A stretch of DNA of 64,000 bases from Myxococcales bacterium (GCA_030681895.1 JAUXRI010000144.1:1-64000); one strand, 5' to 3'; counted from the first letter of the stretch, positions 47,704-55,480 are shown. Notes: generated by a model from the sequence alone, not told the origin. Numbers and translations are program-made.

Positions 47704-48563
47704 GGGAACGCCGCCGTGTTGACCTGCGCCTGGACGTCTTCCTTGAGGCGCTTGACGAGGTCGTCGAATGCGCGCCGCTGCTGAACGGGCGCGTACCGTC
47801 CGACGACGACCTGGCGCACCTCCTCGAACGAAGCTTCGTGCGCTTCTTCACGCGCCGTCGCGATGAGGATCGCAAGTCCGCTCGCAACCGAGACGATGGG
47901 AGAAACATCACCAGCCTTCTTCAGCGCGAGCGCGGCGGTGGTCTCTTCATCGACGGTCTCAGTCACCCAGCCGATGTCGCCGCCTTGCGAGACTTCGGGA
48001 CCTTCGCCCAGAGAAGCCAGCTTCGACACAGGGTCCCGCGTCAACGCTCTCTGCCGAATGGCCTCGAGCTTTGCGCGCAACCCCCTGTCGTCGGCACGGC
48101 CGCGAAGCAGCACTCGGCTGACGCGAACTCGCGTTGGCTGCCGGAACTCGGCCTTTCTCGCGTCAAAGTACGCGCGCAGCTCTGGCTCGCTCGGCGGGCC
48201 CTGAACGCGCTGCGCGTCGGCAAGCAGGGCCTGAATTGCGAGCCGCTCCTCAAGCTCACGAACCTGCTGCACGATGTCCGGTGAACGCGTGATGCCGCGG
48301 CGCTCGGCCTCCGCTCGCAAGAGCCGCTTCGCGAGGACCGCCTGAACGAACTCCAGCTGGCCATTCGGCGTCTGGAACTGATCACGGAGCGCCGTCGGGA
48401 GCTTCTGCGACGCCTCCCGCACTTCATCAACCGAGATGGCTCCGCCGTCCCACCATGCGGCGACAGCTGGCGAGGGCGTCCCGGGGAGAGGGCCTGCTGT
48501 TGGGCCGGAAGGCGACGAGCAGGCGGCGAACAACACTGTCCCCACCGCACAGGTCAAACGCAT
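47700..48563 (-). CDS. SurA/PpiC-like lipoprotein (A), first gene of the giant operon
   Basis: A 287-residue lipoprotein with lipobox Phe-Ala-Ala-Cys near residue 15, a Pro-rich linker, a SurA-like helical N-domain ('EFVQAVLAKRLLRAEAERRG') and a degenerate parvulin domain in the C-terminal half ('QGGDIGWVTE', 'AGDVSPIVSVASGLAILIA'). The usual active-site 'H-I-L' is replaced by 'SRVLL', so isomerase activity is doubtful and a pure chaperone role is likelier. The ATG at 48563 is preferred: GGGGCGGGA lies a few bases upstream, and the signal peptide starts directly there, whereas an upstream in-frame ATG at 48620 would add a basic extension. The stop overlaps the giant gene's start (ATGA). Confidence 0.8.
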   Translation of the reverse strand: MRLTCAVGTVLFAACSSPSGPTAGPLPGTPSPAVAAWWDGGAISVDEVREASQKLPTALRDQFQTPNGQLEFVQAVLAKRLLRAEAERRGITRSPDIVQQVRELEERLAIQALLADAQRVQGPPSEPELRAYFDARKAEFRQPTRVRVSRVLLRGRADDRGLRAKLEAIRQRALTRDPVSKLASLGEGPEVSQGGDIGWVTETVDEETTAALALKKAGDVSPIVSVASGLAILIATAREEAHEASFEEVRQVVVGRYAPVQQRRAFDDLVKRLKEDVQAQVNTAAFP

Positions 48564-48664
48564 CGTCCCGCCCCTTTTTCTTCGACTGCGGAGCCTCGAT
48601 CGAACGTCGTGAGCCTTCAAGGTGGGTAATTGGGGCTCGGCATGCTCCGTGGTAGGCAGCCTGA
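48564..48664. promoter_or_regulatory. divergent promoter region of the giant operon and parvulin-like gene C
   Basis: The 101 bases between the two divergent lipoprotein genes must hold the promoters of both units, including the only evident promoter space for the 47.8-kb operon. I see no convincing sigma-70 or sigma-54 boxes; the most AT-rich piece is GGGTAATTGG near 48625-48634. Shared control of the three foldase-like genes is likely. Confidence 0.45.
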
Positions 48665-49585
48665 ATGAGAAGTGCGCAAGTCGTGCTCGGACTGCTGCTC
48701 GTCGGCTGCACGAAGCCCGCCTCGAAGCCTGCTCCCGCCGACGAAGACGTGGTCGCGAAAGTCGGAGACCGCCTCTTCACGGTCGCTACCGTCGACGAGC
48801 AACTCGAAGCGCAGCCCGACTTCGTTCGCGCCCGCTACAACACGCCCGAGCGCAAACGTGAGTTCGTGGACTCACTCGTTCGAACGGAGCTGCTGGTTCA
48901 GGAAGCTCGACGTCAGGGCATCGACAAGAAGCCCGAGGTGCAGGCGCTCTTCGAGAAGCTCGTCGTGCAGCAGTTGCTGACGGAACTTGCGCGCAAAGCC
49001 GCGCCGACCGAGGCCGATGCGCGCGCCTACTATGACGCCCACCTCACGGAGTTCTCGCGGCCAGAGCGTGTTCGCGTGGCGGTCCTCGAGTTCGGGGGAA
49101 CCTCCAACGAGGCGCCCGCCGACAAGGCCGCGGTCGAAAAGGAGCTGCTTAAGCTTCGGGCGCTCAAGCCCGCAGAGCAGGCACGCGCGTTTGCGGCGCT
49201 CGTTCTGAAGCGGTCGACGCACGAGTCGTCACGAGGCCAGGAAGGTGACATCGGTCCCCGGACGCGGGACGAGCTTGCACAGCAGTTCTCCGCCCAAGTC
49301 GCAGAAGCCGCGTTCGGGCTGAAGGAGCCTGGGAGTCTCTCCGGAGCGACCGAGTCGCAGCGCGGCCTCGTCGTCGTGCGACTCATCGCAAGACAGCCGG
49401 GCGAACAGAGGCCGTTCGAGTCGGAGAAGGCGCAATTGTTGATGCGTCTGAGTGCAGAGACTCGGACGAAGGAGATGGAGAAGCTCGTGGCCGCTCTGGA
49501 GGCGCAGACGAAGCCGACCATCAACGAGAAGGCCTTGGAGCGGGTTCGAGTGAGTCCCGTTCGCTCGCCCCAGCTCTCGCCTTGA
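48665..49585 (+). CDS. SurA/PpiC-like lipoprotein (C), divergent from the giant operon
   Basis: A 306-residue lipoprotein with lipobox Leu-Val-Gly-Cys at residues 12-15. A SurA-type N-domain follows ('FVDSLVRTELLVQEARRQGI', residues about 60-80), then 'RAYYDAHLTEFSRPERVRV' (a parvulin-linker signature) and a degenerate parvulin domain with 'GQEGDIG' and 'AAFGLKEPGSLSGATESQRGLVVVRL'-like closing strands. The catalytic His is absent ('VRVAVLEFGG'), so it is probably a periplasmic chaperone rather than an enzyme. It is clearly homologous in layout to lipoproteins A and B. Its position facing the operon head suggests a common regulatory region and a shared client, the giant and/or Rhs proteins. 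Confidence 0.8.
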   Translation: MRSAQVVLGLLLVGCTKPASKPAPADEDVVAKVGDRLFTVATVDEQLEAQPDFVRARYNTPERKREFVDSLVRTELLVQEARRQGIDKKPEVQALFEKLVVQQLLTELARKAAPTEADARAYYDAHLTEFSRPERVRVAVLEFGGTSNEAPADKAAVEKELLKLRALKPAEQARAFAALVLKRSTHESSRGQEGDIGPRTRDELAQQFSAQVAEAAFGLKEPGSLSGATESQRGLVVVRLIARQPGEQRPFESEKAQLLMRLSAETRTKEMEKLVAALEAQTKPTINEKALERVRVSPVRSPQLSP

Positions 49586-50485
49586 GCCTCTCGAAGGCGG
49601 CGTTAGTCGCGCTGGCCTACGGGGGGGGGCCGGTGCAGGGCTGCCGGCCCGCGCCGACGCTGTTTAGGCCTTCGGCGCGCTCATCAGGTTCGGCGTCTCC
49701 GGCAGCGCGGCCACCGAGTTCCGGCGCGCCGTCGCAGATCCAACGCTGGGCGGGTTCATGAACACCTGCGTCGTCAGCAACCGATCGTCGCCGCCGACGC
49801 CAAACCCCACAAGCAGTGGGGAACGGCATCGAACGGGCGACCAACGAAACGCATGTGTCAGGCGACAATCTCGACACCACACGTGGCGACCGCACCCCGA
49901 ACTCAAACTGCCCCTGTCCGGTTCGTCGTCGACTATCCCGATTCGTCCACCAACAAGTTGGAAGGACGCCACTGGAGGCAGCGGCGTTGTGCCGAGCAGT
50001 TCGAGCACAAGGCCCGTCTCCAGCGGAAAGGCCTCGCGGGTTCCCGACGATGCCCCTCAACGAGCTGCGAAATCCCGACGAACGCACTCGAGTCTCACCG
50101 TCGGTAGAGCGCTTGACGAGCACGACCTGACCCGAGTTCAGCTCGACTTGGGGTTCTCGTCCGCAGGCGTATCAGCGTGCCCACGGAGAGCTTTCGGCAG
50201 CGACTTCGGGCCGCCGAGGCCTTCGTGTTCACGATCCGGGCTTCCGATTCTGGACGCTGGGAGTGAGATGAGGAACCGGTTGCTCCAATTCGCGCATCGC
50301 AACGCTCACGAGACTGCGAGTCGCCTCGACGTCGTGCGCCAGCGCAGCCCGGAGCGCGTCAGCAAGGACGCTTGCTACATTTGCTACAGTGCCTCCGCTT
50401 TCGACCTCGCTCGACCATGACTCGCCTCCAACAGCATCGAGCGAACTCCCCTCAACGACAGGAAATTCACCACTCGACCCACCTC
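49586..50485. other. gene-poor stretch of about 0.9 kb
   Basis: No frame here combines a good start, plausible codon use and recognisable domains. A minus-strand frame at 49664-50008 (114 codons) has a more protein-like end ('GFGVGGDDRLLTTQVF') and could be the tail of a decayed gene, but I see no family. Near 50372-50390 the heptamer TTGCTAC occurs twice, nine bases apart. The stretch marks the change from GATC-poor to GATC-rich DNA. Confidence 0.5.
49621..49651. other. poly-G tract and GC hairpin after parvulin-like gene C
   Basis: A run of nine G is followed by a stem GGGCCGG/CCGGCCC with a ten-base loop, about 40 bases after the stop at 49585. No T-run follows, so this is not a standard intrinsic terminator, though it could impede transcription. 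Confidence 0.4.
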
Positions 50486-50540
50486 GACCACGCTCGCGAG
50501 AGTGGTCTCCCGACGGGTTCAAGTCCCCTACTCCTCGCAG
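50486..50540 (+). other. hairpin plus tRNA T-arm/acceptor-like fragment
   Basis: GACCAC..GTGGTC at 50486-50507 forms a near-perfect palindrome. It is followed at 50513-50529 by a T-arm-like element: stem ACGGG, loop TTCAAGT, strand CCCCT (four of five pairs). An ACTCCTC acceptor-like strand follows at 50530-50536. No matching 5' acceptor strand, D-arm or anticodon arm precedes it, so this is not an intact tRNA. It could be a tRNA 3'-end remnant such as an attachment-site copy, or part of a small structured RNA ending at the adjoining terminator. Confidence 0.4.
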
Positions 50541-50545
50541 AAGAT

Positions 50546-50588
50546 GAAGCCCTCGGAAGCCGAAAGGTCTCCGGGGGCTTCGTCTTTT
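50546..50588 (+). terminator. strong intrinsic terminator
   Basis: GAAGCCCTCGGA (50546-50557) pairs over 12 positions, one of them a G-T wobble, with TCCGGGGGCTTC (50570-50581), followed by GTCTTTT. It ends any transcript from the left just before the TPR gene and sits where a terminator would lie after a tRNA whose 3' end is at 50540. Confidence 0.8.
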
Positions 50589-50654
50589 CGGGCTCCGTTT
50601 CGGCGGCAGGCTGCTGCTGTCACGCGCATTGGCTGGTCGGCTACCGTCCGGAAA

Positions 50655-51302
50655 ATGTCGGGCAAGAAGCTCATCCAGCACTACGAACAGCTGCTCGCGC
50701 AGGACCCGAAGGACGTCCGATTGCTGCAGAAGCTTGCGGAGGCGTTTCAGAAGGCCGGCGAGAACATCAAGGCAGCAGCAACGATTGCGCGCGTCGCGGA
50801 GTCCTACGAGCACGACGGGTTCTTCCTCAAGGCCGTCGCGCAGCTCAAGCAGGCCGTGAAGCTCGACCCCGAACGAAACGACATCAACCTGCGTCTGGCG
50901 GACGTGCACCACAAGCTCCAGCTGCTCAGCGAAGCGATCGCTTACCTGCACATTGGGCTCCGGAACGCCCAGCGGAAGCAAGACGCCGACACCTGCTTGA
51001 TCGCCTCGCGGAGGCTCACCGAACTCGACCCGACAAACCCGCAGTTGCGCCTCGCCTACGCACGGCTGCTGCTTCGGGCAGATCGAAAGGAAGAGGCCAA
51101 AGCGGAGCTCGTCGCAGCCGGCAAGCTATTGCGCCACGGCCATCCAGACCTCGCTGCCGCAGCGGACGCGGTTGATCTGAAAACGGACGTTGCCTGGACG
51201 GAATCCGAACTCGCGACGCTGAACGCGCTGACCTTCGAACTCTCTCGACGCACGACGCTTGAGCAGGGCCTTCTCCAGGTGGATTTCGAGCGGCCGAACT
51301 GA
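50655..51302 (+). CDS. tetratricopeptide-repeat protein
   Basis: A 215-residue, probably cytoplasmic helical protein. Residues about 1-110 contain at least three TPR helix pairs, for example 'LLQKLAEAFQKAGENIKAA' and 'FFLKAVAQLKQAVKLDPER', with the 'YEHDGFFLKAVAQ' pattern common in myxobacterial TPR adaptors. A further TPR-like pair follows ('DPTNPQLRLAYARLLLRADR'). No enzymatic domain is present; a scaffold or protein-interaction role is likely. The ATG at 50655 is chosen because the TPRs begin immediately after it; the upstream in-frame extension overlaps the terminator. GATC is frequent here, as in the genes to the right. Confidence 0.8.
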   Translation: MSGKKLIQHYEQLLAQDPKDVRLLQKLAEAFQKAGENIKAAATIARVAESYEHDGFFLKAVAQLKQAVKLDPERNDINLRLADVHHKLQLLSEAIAYLHIGLRNAQRKQDADTCLIASRRLTELDPTNPQLRLAYARLLLRADRKEEAKAELVAAGKLLRHGHPDLAAAADAVDLKTDVAWTESELATLNALTFELSRRTTLEQGLLQVDFERPN

Positions 51303-51326
51303 GCCGAAGTCCTGGTGACGGAGTGC

Positions 51327-51416
51327 CTACCGATTGGTCTTGCAGCCGACGATTGCTGGGCGTCGGTGACGAGGTGTCTTCTCGAGCGCCTCGATCTTGA
51401 ACAACGCGATCAAGTG
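51327..51416 (-). pseudogene. decayed duplicate of the C-terminal end of the NAD(P)-binding protein gene
   Basis: Thirty codons ending in TAG at 51327-51329 read 'LIALFKIEALEKTPRHRRP' then 'AIVGCKTNR'. This matches 'DFALFMVEALQNDALVHEAP' then 'AIVGCKTP' of the oxidoreductase gene at 51820-52515. The DNA match is best over the first 16 bases (TCTTGCAGCCGACGAT, identical in both) and extends about 80 bases with small indels, in the same reading frame and orientation. No upstream part of the gene is recognisable. It looks like a remnant of a tandem duplication or of a deleted paralogue. Confidence 0.65.
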
Positions 51417-51469
51417 AGCCTGGGTGTACCTTCTGAGTGCGCAGGCCAAATTGCAGAACTGGCGACCAG

Positions 51470-51781
51470 ATGAAGCCGAAGCTCCTCAGCGAAGCTGAAT
51501 ACCAGAGGACGTTTGCTGGACCGATGACGAGGTACGACGGACCAGCGCTTCTCGACATCTGGCCGTACGTCGATTCGGTGCCAGCAACCCACCTCGAAGG
51601 TCACGCCGTCTACGAGCAGTTCGTCGAGTGCGTGTACCGCACCGCTGATGCTCGCTCTCTGCACGTCCTGGTGATGACGCGGACGAAGAACGTCTTCCTC
51701 GTCGTGATCGTCGATGTTCCCGCAGCCAGCATCGTGCGCCACTACGTGCTCGACCTGAATCGCGAGTACGGACTTCGCTGA
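51470..51781 (+). CDS. conserved hypothetical protein, 103 residues
   Basis: A small soluble protein with no signal peptide or membrane span. It opens 'MKPKLLSEAEYQRTF', has 'DIWPYVD' near residue 28 and closes with a beta-rich 'VFLVVIVDV' and 'HYVLDLNREYGL'. I recall small uncharacterised proteins with this 'LLSEAEY ... IWPYVD ... HxLLDLNREYGL' layout from several high-GC bacteria, but no function is known to me. The ATG at 51470 directly precedes the conserved start. It lies between the decayed duplicate and the oxidoreductase gene, transcribed toward the latter. Confidence 0.65.
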   Translation: MKPKLLSEAEYQRTFAGPMTRYDGPALLDIWPYVDSVPATHLEGHAVYEQFVECVYRTADARSLHVLVMTRTKNVFLVVIVDVPAASIVRHYVLDLNREYGLR

Positions 51782-51819
51782 CTGCGCCAAACGGAAATCG
51801 ATCAGCGCTGGCCGCGCCT

Positions 51820-52515
51820 TCAGGCCGCAGCGCCCGCAGCGTGAGCCAATGCAGAGGGCGTCTTGCAGCCGACGATCGCTGGGGCCTCGTGGACGAGGGC
51901 GTCGTTCTGGAGCGCCTCGACCATGAACAACGCGAAGTCGATGCGCCGCGTGAGGTTGCTCTCCAGCACGGCATCACCCACGTGCCGGCTCCACAGCGGC
52001 AGCCCCTGACTCTCGCCTTCTTCGAGATCGCTGCCGCGAACGACCGTCCACCGCGTGGTGCTCTCGAACACCCGCCTGCAGGCTTCGACCTGATCGTCCA
52101 CGTCGGCGAAGCGGAAGAGCCGCGCGATCGGACCGAAGAGCGCGAGCAACACCTTCATCGACCCGGGGTACACGTCTTTCCCGTCGCGCGTGATGTGCCA
52201 GCCACATGAGAACACCAGCCGTGCGCCCGGAGCGGCGAAGTCGAGCACCGCCTGGGCTGTGCCCGTCGAGAGCTGGTGCACGCCGAACGGAACGAGCACC
52301 ACCATCACGCCATCGCAGCCGGCCACGGCGCGTCTGATGACCTCGCGATCGTTCGTCGCACCGGGAATGATCGTGATGCGCCCCTTGAACTCGTCGAGCT
52401 TGCCGACGCTGTTCGCACGACACACGCCCACCACCTCGTACCCTCGCGCGAGCGCGTGCCGCACCATGTACAGACCCAGCTTTCCCGATGCGCCGACGAT
52501 GCAGATCTTCTTCAT
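51820..52515 (-). CDS. NmrA-like NAD(P)-binding Rossmann protein
   Basis: A 231-residue short-chain-type protein of the NAD(P)H-binding/NmrA group. The N-terminal beta-alpha-beta carries 'IVGASGKLG' (Gly8, Gly11, Gly14 region), followed by 'GYEVVGVCRA', the loop that reads the cofactor, and 'AVAGCDGVMVVL'. The Tyr-x-x-x-Lys pair of classical SDR enzymes is not evident, so it may be a redox sensor or an atypical reductase; the substrate is unknown. The ATG at 52515 has AGGAG five bases upstream. It lies 42 bases after the M28 peptidase gene on the same strand and is probably the last gene of that unit. A fragment of its 3' end is duplicated at 51327-51416. Confidence 0.8.
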   Translation of the reverse strand: MKKICIVGASGKLGLYMVRHALARGYEVVGVCRANSVGKLDEFKGRITIIPGATNDREVIRRAVAGCDGVMVVLVPFGVHQLSTGTAQAVLDFAAPGARLVFSCGWHITRDGKDVYPGSMKVLLALFGPIARLFRFADVDDQVEACRRVFESTTRWTVVRGSDLEEGESQGLPLWSRHVGDAVLESNLTRRIDFALFMVEALQNDALVHEAPAIVGCKTPSALAHAAGAAA

Positions 52516-52557
52516 GGTGCTCCTGTCACGGGCGGCGGGCGGCTCCATTGCCAGGCG

Positions 52558-54828
52558 TCATGGGAGCGCGATTCGCCCGAAGACGATCGTCGAATCACCC
52601 GATTGAGACGGGGTCGCGCTCGACGGTCGCGCGGCGACGAGGGGCGCGGCGTCGGCGGGGAGTTCGTACCGCTGCGTCGCAAGGTACACGTTCAGCACGC
52701 GCGTCGAGTCGAAGTGGAGCAGCACCCTCGTGCCACCGCAGTCTCGCGTCCAACAGATGAAGGTCGTCGCCTCGGAGCCCGGCTTCGGCGTGTACGCCTG
52801 CCCGTCGACCTCGAGCCGCGTGAGCCCGGAGCCTGAGGGCACGACCACGAACCAACGATGCGCCGCGGTCGACGCGTCGAGATCGAGCGTCACGATTCGC
52901 CCCGCTCCCGCCGCCGTCACACTCGTCATCGCCGTTGGCGCCGCGAAACGAAGGGGACCGGCGTCGGCGACGAACGAAGGCGCCACAGCGACCGGCCACA
53001 CGCGTTCCGGCGTCTGCGAGAACGACGCAGTTGAACGCAGCGACGCAGGCACCGTGCCCGTCGTGTCCAGCGCCCATCGCGCGCGTCCGGTGACGTGATC
53101 ATCGATGGCCGTGATGTTCAGCCGCTGCGGCGACTCGGGCGTGTATGCCGGCTGCAAGCCGGTCAGGCACGCGCTCCCGACTGCGAAGACGAGCGTGAGG
53201 GAGGCCACGAGGAGGCACGCGCGGCGGCTCCACGACGCACCCGCGAGCATCGGCAACACCGAGAGCGCGGCGATCGACACCGGCACCGTGAAGCCCGGAT
53301 GCAGCAGCAGCCCCTGCACGGGCTCCACCAGCCGCGCGAACGACATCCAGATGACCAGCGTCGGCATCGCAGCGACGGCCAGCGCGATCGTGCCGAAGGT
53401 TCCACTCCACGCATCGGAGCGACGGCTCTGCGCGAACACCACGGGCGCGGCGACCAGCACTGGAAACAGGAACAAAGGACTCAACCCTGGGAGCAGCACG
53501 GCGGTGATCGCTGCGACGGCTGACAGGAAGCCCCACACCGAGAGCGCCATCAGTCGTGGCCCGGCGAGACGCGAGCCGACGAACGCGACAGCGAGGATCC
53601 CCAGCGACAACGCTGCACGGAAGCTCGTCGGCGATGCGTACGAGGGGTCGGCGTTCCCAGAGATCCTCGCAGCGAGTCCATGGAGCGCCCACCCACCAGC
53701 GACGCTTGCCGCGACGACGAGCATCGGCGTGACGCCCGCGAGCACGCGTCTGCCCACCGAGACCGGCTCCGACCGCGAGACAAACGCCGCCGCCAGAACC
53801 AGCATCAACGCGACGGCAGCGAGCGGCGGTCCACACGCCTTCGGGATTCTCGGCACGAACAGCCCCGCGACCGACAGATACATCGCGTCGTCGCCAGCGA
53901 GCTCGGCGAAGTCCGTCTCCATCAACCCCTGCGCGACAGCCAACAGGTTGTCGCCATGCTGCTGCAGCGTGGCCGGGCTCAGGTTCTCCCGGCGGTCGAG
54001 CGGCGTGTGGTAGTGCGCGACGTTCTTGATGAAGCCGAAGTTGAACGAGGTGAGCTGCGCGTCGATGAAGAGCGTCAAATCGGTGTCGTTCGGCAGCTGC
54101 TTGTAGATGAGGTTCGACAACGAGCTCGTCGAGGGCGTCTTCGCTCCGCGCGCGTAGAGCGAGACGAGGGGCCCATCACCGCCGCTCGTCTGGAAGAGCT
54201 GACTGACACCCTGGTTGCCGCGACCTTCCACGTTCACGACGGCGCCGACCGAGGCCTTCGCCTCTGGGTTCGACAGGAACGCCGCCGCGCCGAGCATGCC
54301 GGCCTCTTCGCCATCGGTGATCAACGCGATGACCGGGTGCTTCGTCTTCATGCCCGTCGCCTGGAGCACGCGGATCGTCTCGAGGATCGCCGCGACGCCA
54401 GAGAGATCGTCGGCGGCACCAGGACCTGCCGGCACCGAGTCGTAGTGCGCGAGCAACACCACCGCGGGCCCATCACCGGGAGCGACCTTCGCGACGAGGT
54501 TCTCCACGGTGCCGCACGAGAAGACGTCAGCCCTCGTCGAGCCCCGACACCCACGCGACCGCTCGACGATGGCGTCGATGCCAAGGGCCGCGAACTCGGC
54601 GATCACCCGATCTCGAACCGCTGCGTTCTCGGGGCTCGACAGCGGGTGCGGCACCTGCGGACCGATGAGCCGGCCAAGCACCGCGTCAGCTCGCGCCGCC
54701 GAAAAGACGGTCGAGGGCGCGTCGGCACCGAGTGGCTCAGGCATGGGCGCCCCGATCAGCCAGCAGGCCGTCGCAGCCACGACCGGAATGAGCAGCCGGA
54801 GAACAGAGGACAGCGCGGTCGTCGGCAT
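52558..54828 (-). CDS. M28-family membrane-anchored zinc aminopeptidase
   Basis: A 756-residue protein with an N-terminal hydrophobic anchor (about 5-28), an extracytoplasmic M28 peptidase domain (about 45-310), several hydrophobic segments (about 330-600) and a soluble C-terminal domain. Zinc and catalytic signatures are present: 'LLAHYDS' (His128), 'GPGAADDLSG' (Asp140 region), 'DGEEAG' (Glu174-Glu175), 'NVEGRGN' and 'AHYHTPLD'. The layout matches the ERMP1/Fxna-like group: peptidase followed by multiple membrane spans. It should cleave N-terminal residues from peptides outside the cytoplasm. It starts eight bases after the PEGA gene stop, so the two are probably cotranscribed. Confidence 0.87.
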   Translation of the reverse strand: MPTTALSSVLRLLIPVVAATACWLIGAPMPEPLGADAPSTVFSAARADAVLGRLIGPQVPHPLSSPENAAVRDRVIAEFAALGIDAIVERSRGCRGSTRADVFSCGTVENLVAKVAPGDGPAVVLLAHYDSVPAGPGAADDLSGVAAILETIRVLQATGMKTKHPVIALITDGEEAGMLGAAAFLSNPEAKASVGAVVNVEGRGNQGVSQLFQTSGGDGPLVSLYARGAKTPSTSSLSNLIYKQLPNDTDLTLFIDAQLTSFNFGFIKNVAHYHTPLDRRENLSPATLQQHGDNLLAVAQGLMETDFAELAGDDAMYLSVAGLFVPRIPKACGPPLAAVALMLVLAAAFVSRSEPVSVGRRVLAGVTPMLVVAASVAGGWALHGLAARISGNADPSYASPTSFRAALSLGILAVAFVGSRLAGPRLMALSVWGFLSAVAAITAVLLPGLSPLFLFPVLVAAPVVFAQSRRSDAWSGTFGTIALAVAAMPTLVIWMSFARLVEPVQGLLLHPGFTVPVSIAALSVLPMLAGASWSRRACLLVASLTLVFAVGSACLTGLQPAYTPESPQRLNITAIDDHVTGRARWALDTTGTVPASLRSTASFSQTPERVWPVAVAPSFVADAGPLRFAAPTAMTSVTAAGAGRIVTLDLDASTAAHRWFVVVPSGSGLTRLEVDGQAYTPKPGSEATTFICWTRDCGGTRVLLHFDSTRVLNVYLATQRYELPADAAPLVAARPSSATPSQSGDSTIVFGRIALP

Positions 54829-54836
54829 GGATGCGA

Positions 54837-55289
54837 CTACTTCGCACCCTTTGCCGCAGCCGCCTCACGATCGAGGTCTTCGTCCACGAACTCGCTCGAC
54901 TCCTCCTCCACTTCCTCGAGATCGATGTCCATCGACCCACCGTCGATGACGCCCGCATCCGAAGCCTTGCGCAGCTTGCGGCGCGAGAGCGTGACGTCCA
55001 TGCGCGCCTCGACGCCACCCGAGAACGAGCCCTTCCACGTTCGGTAGCCGGGCAACGAGAGCTCGAACAGCACCGGCTGACGGGGCCAGGTGTTGTCGCT
55101 GAACCAGGGCGTCTCGCCGACCACCTTGCCCTCGATGGAGATCTTCGCGCCGGCTGGCGAGCTCAAGATGCTCAAGGTGCCAGGGCGGGACGAGGTCTCT
55201 GGGCTCCCGCTCCACCGCCACACACCAAAGCCCGCGAGCGCGAGCATCACCACCACGAGCCCGATCACCATGCCGACGCGCGCGTTCAT
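54837..55289 (-). CDS. PEGA-domain membrane protein
   Basis: A 150-residue protein with one N-terminal transmembrane segment (about 6-26) and a single PEGA-type beta domain (about 38-95: 'GTLSILSSPAGAKISIEGK', 'GETPWF', 'LSLPGYRTWKGSF'). A short basic stretch and an acidic Glu/Asp-rich C-terminus follow. PEGA domains are found on bacterial surface and envelope proteins, often beside kinases or peptidases. The ATG at 55289 puts the membrane segment at the very start; an in-frame ATG at 55307 is an alternative and neither has a clear ribosome site. It leads the PEGA/M28/NAD(P)-binding cluster. Confidence 0.75.
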   Translation of the reverse strand: MNARVGMVIGLVVVMLALAGFGVWRWSGSPETSSRPGTLSILSSPAGAKISIEGKVVGETPWFSDNTWPRQPVLFELSLPGYRTWKGSFSGGVEARMDVTLSRRKLRKASDAGVIDGGSMDIDLEEVEEESSEFVDEDLDREAAAAKGAK

Positions 55290-55480
55290 GGGGCGCAGTC
55301 TGCCCATTCTCGACGGGTTCTTCGCCGGGATTCAGGCGGGGCCATGGCTGTCATGCGCGGCCCTGCTGGAGGCCACCCCGACCCATGGCGTCGCGGAGCG
55401 GGCTGCGATACGGGCCTCGCGTGCTCGCTCCCAGTCTGAACACCCGGCCTGAGGTCGCTGCTCCACCCGCCGCAACGTTC

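Noticed and set aside
49621..49651. Intrinsic terminator after parvulin-like gene C
   Set aside because: The hairpin is GC-rich but is not followed by a T-tract on either strand.
49664..50008. 114-codon minus-strand frame in the gene-poor stretch
   Set aside because: No recognisable family or ribosome site and poor composition in its first half; kept only as a possible decayed tail.
50450..50540. Complete tRNA gene
   Set aside because: Only T-arm and acceptor-like 3' features are present; no D-arm, anticodon arm or matching 5' acceptor strand.
53680..55047. 455-codon plus-strand frame opposite the M28 peptidase gene
   Set aside because: Arg-rich antisense frame without domains; the minus strand has the full set of M28 motifs.
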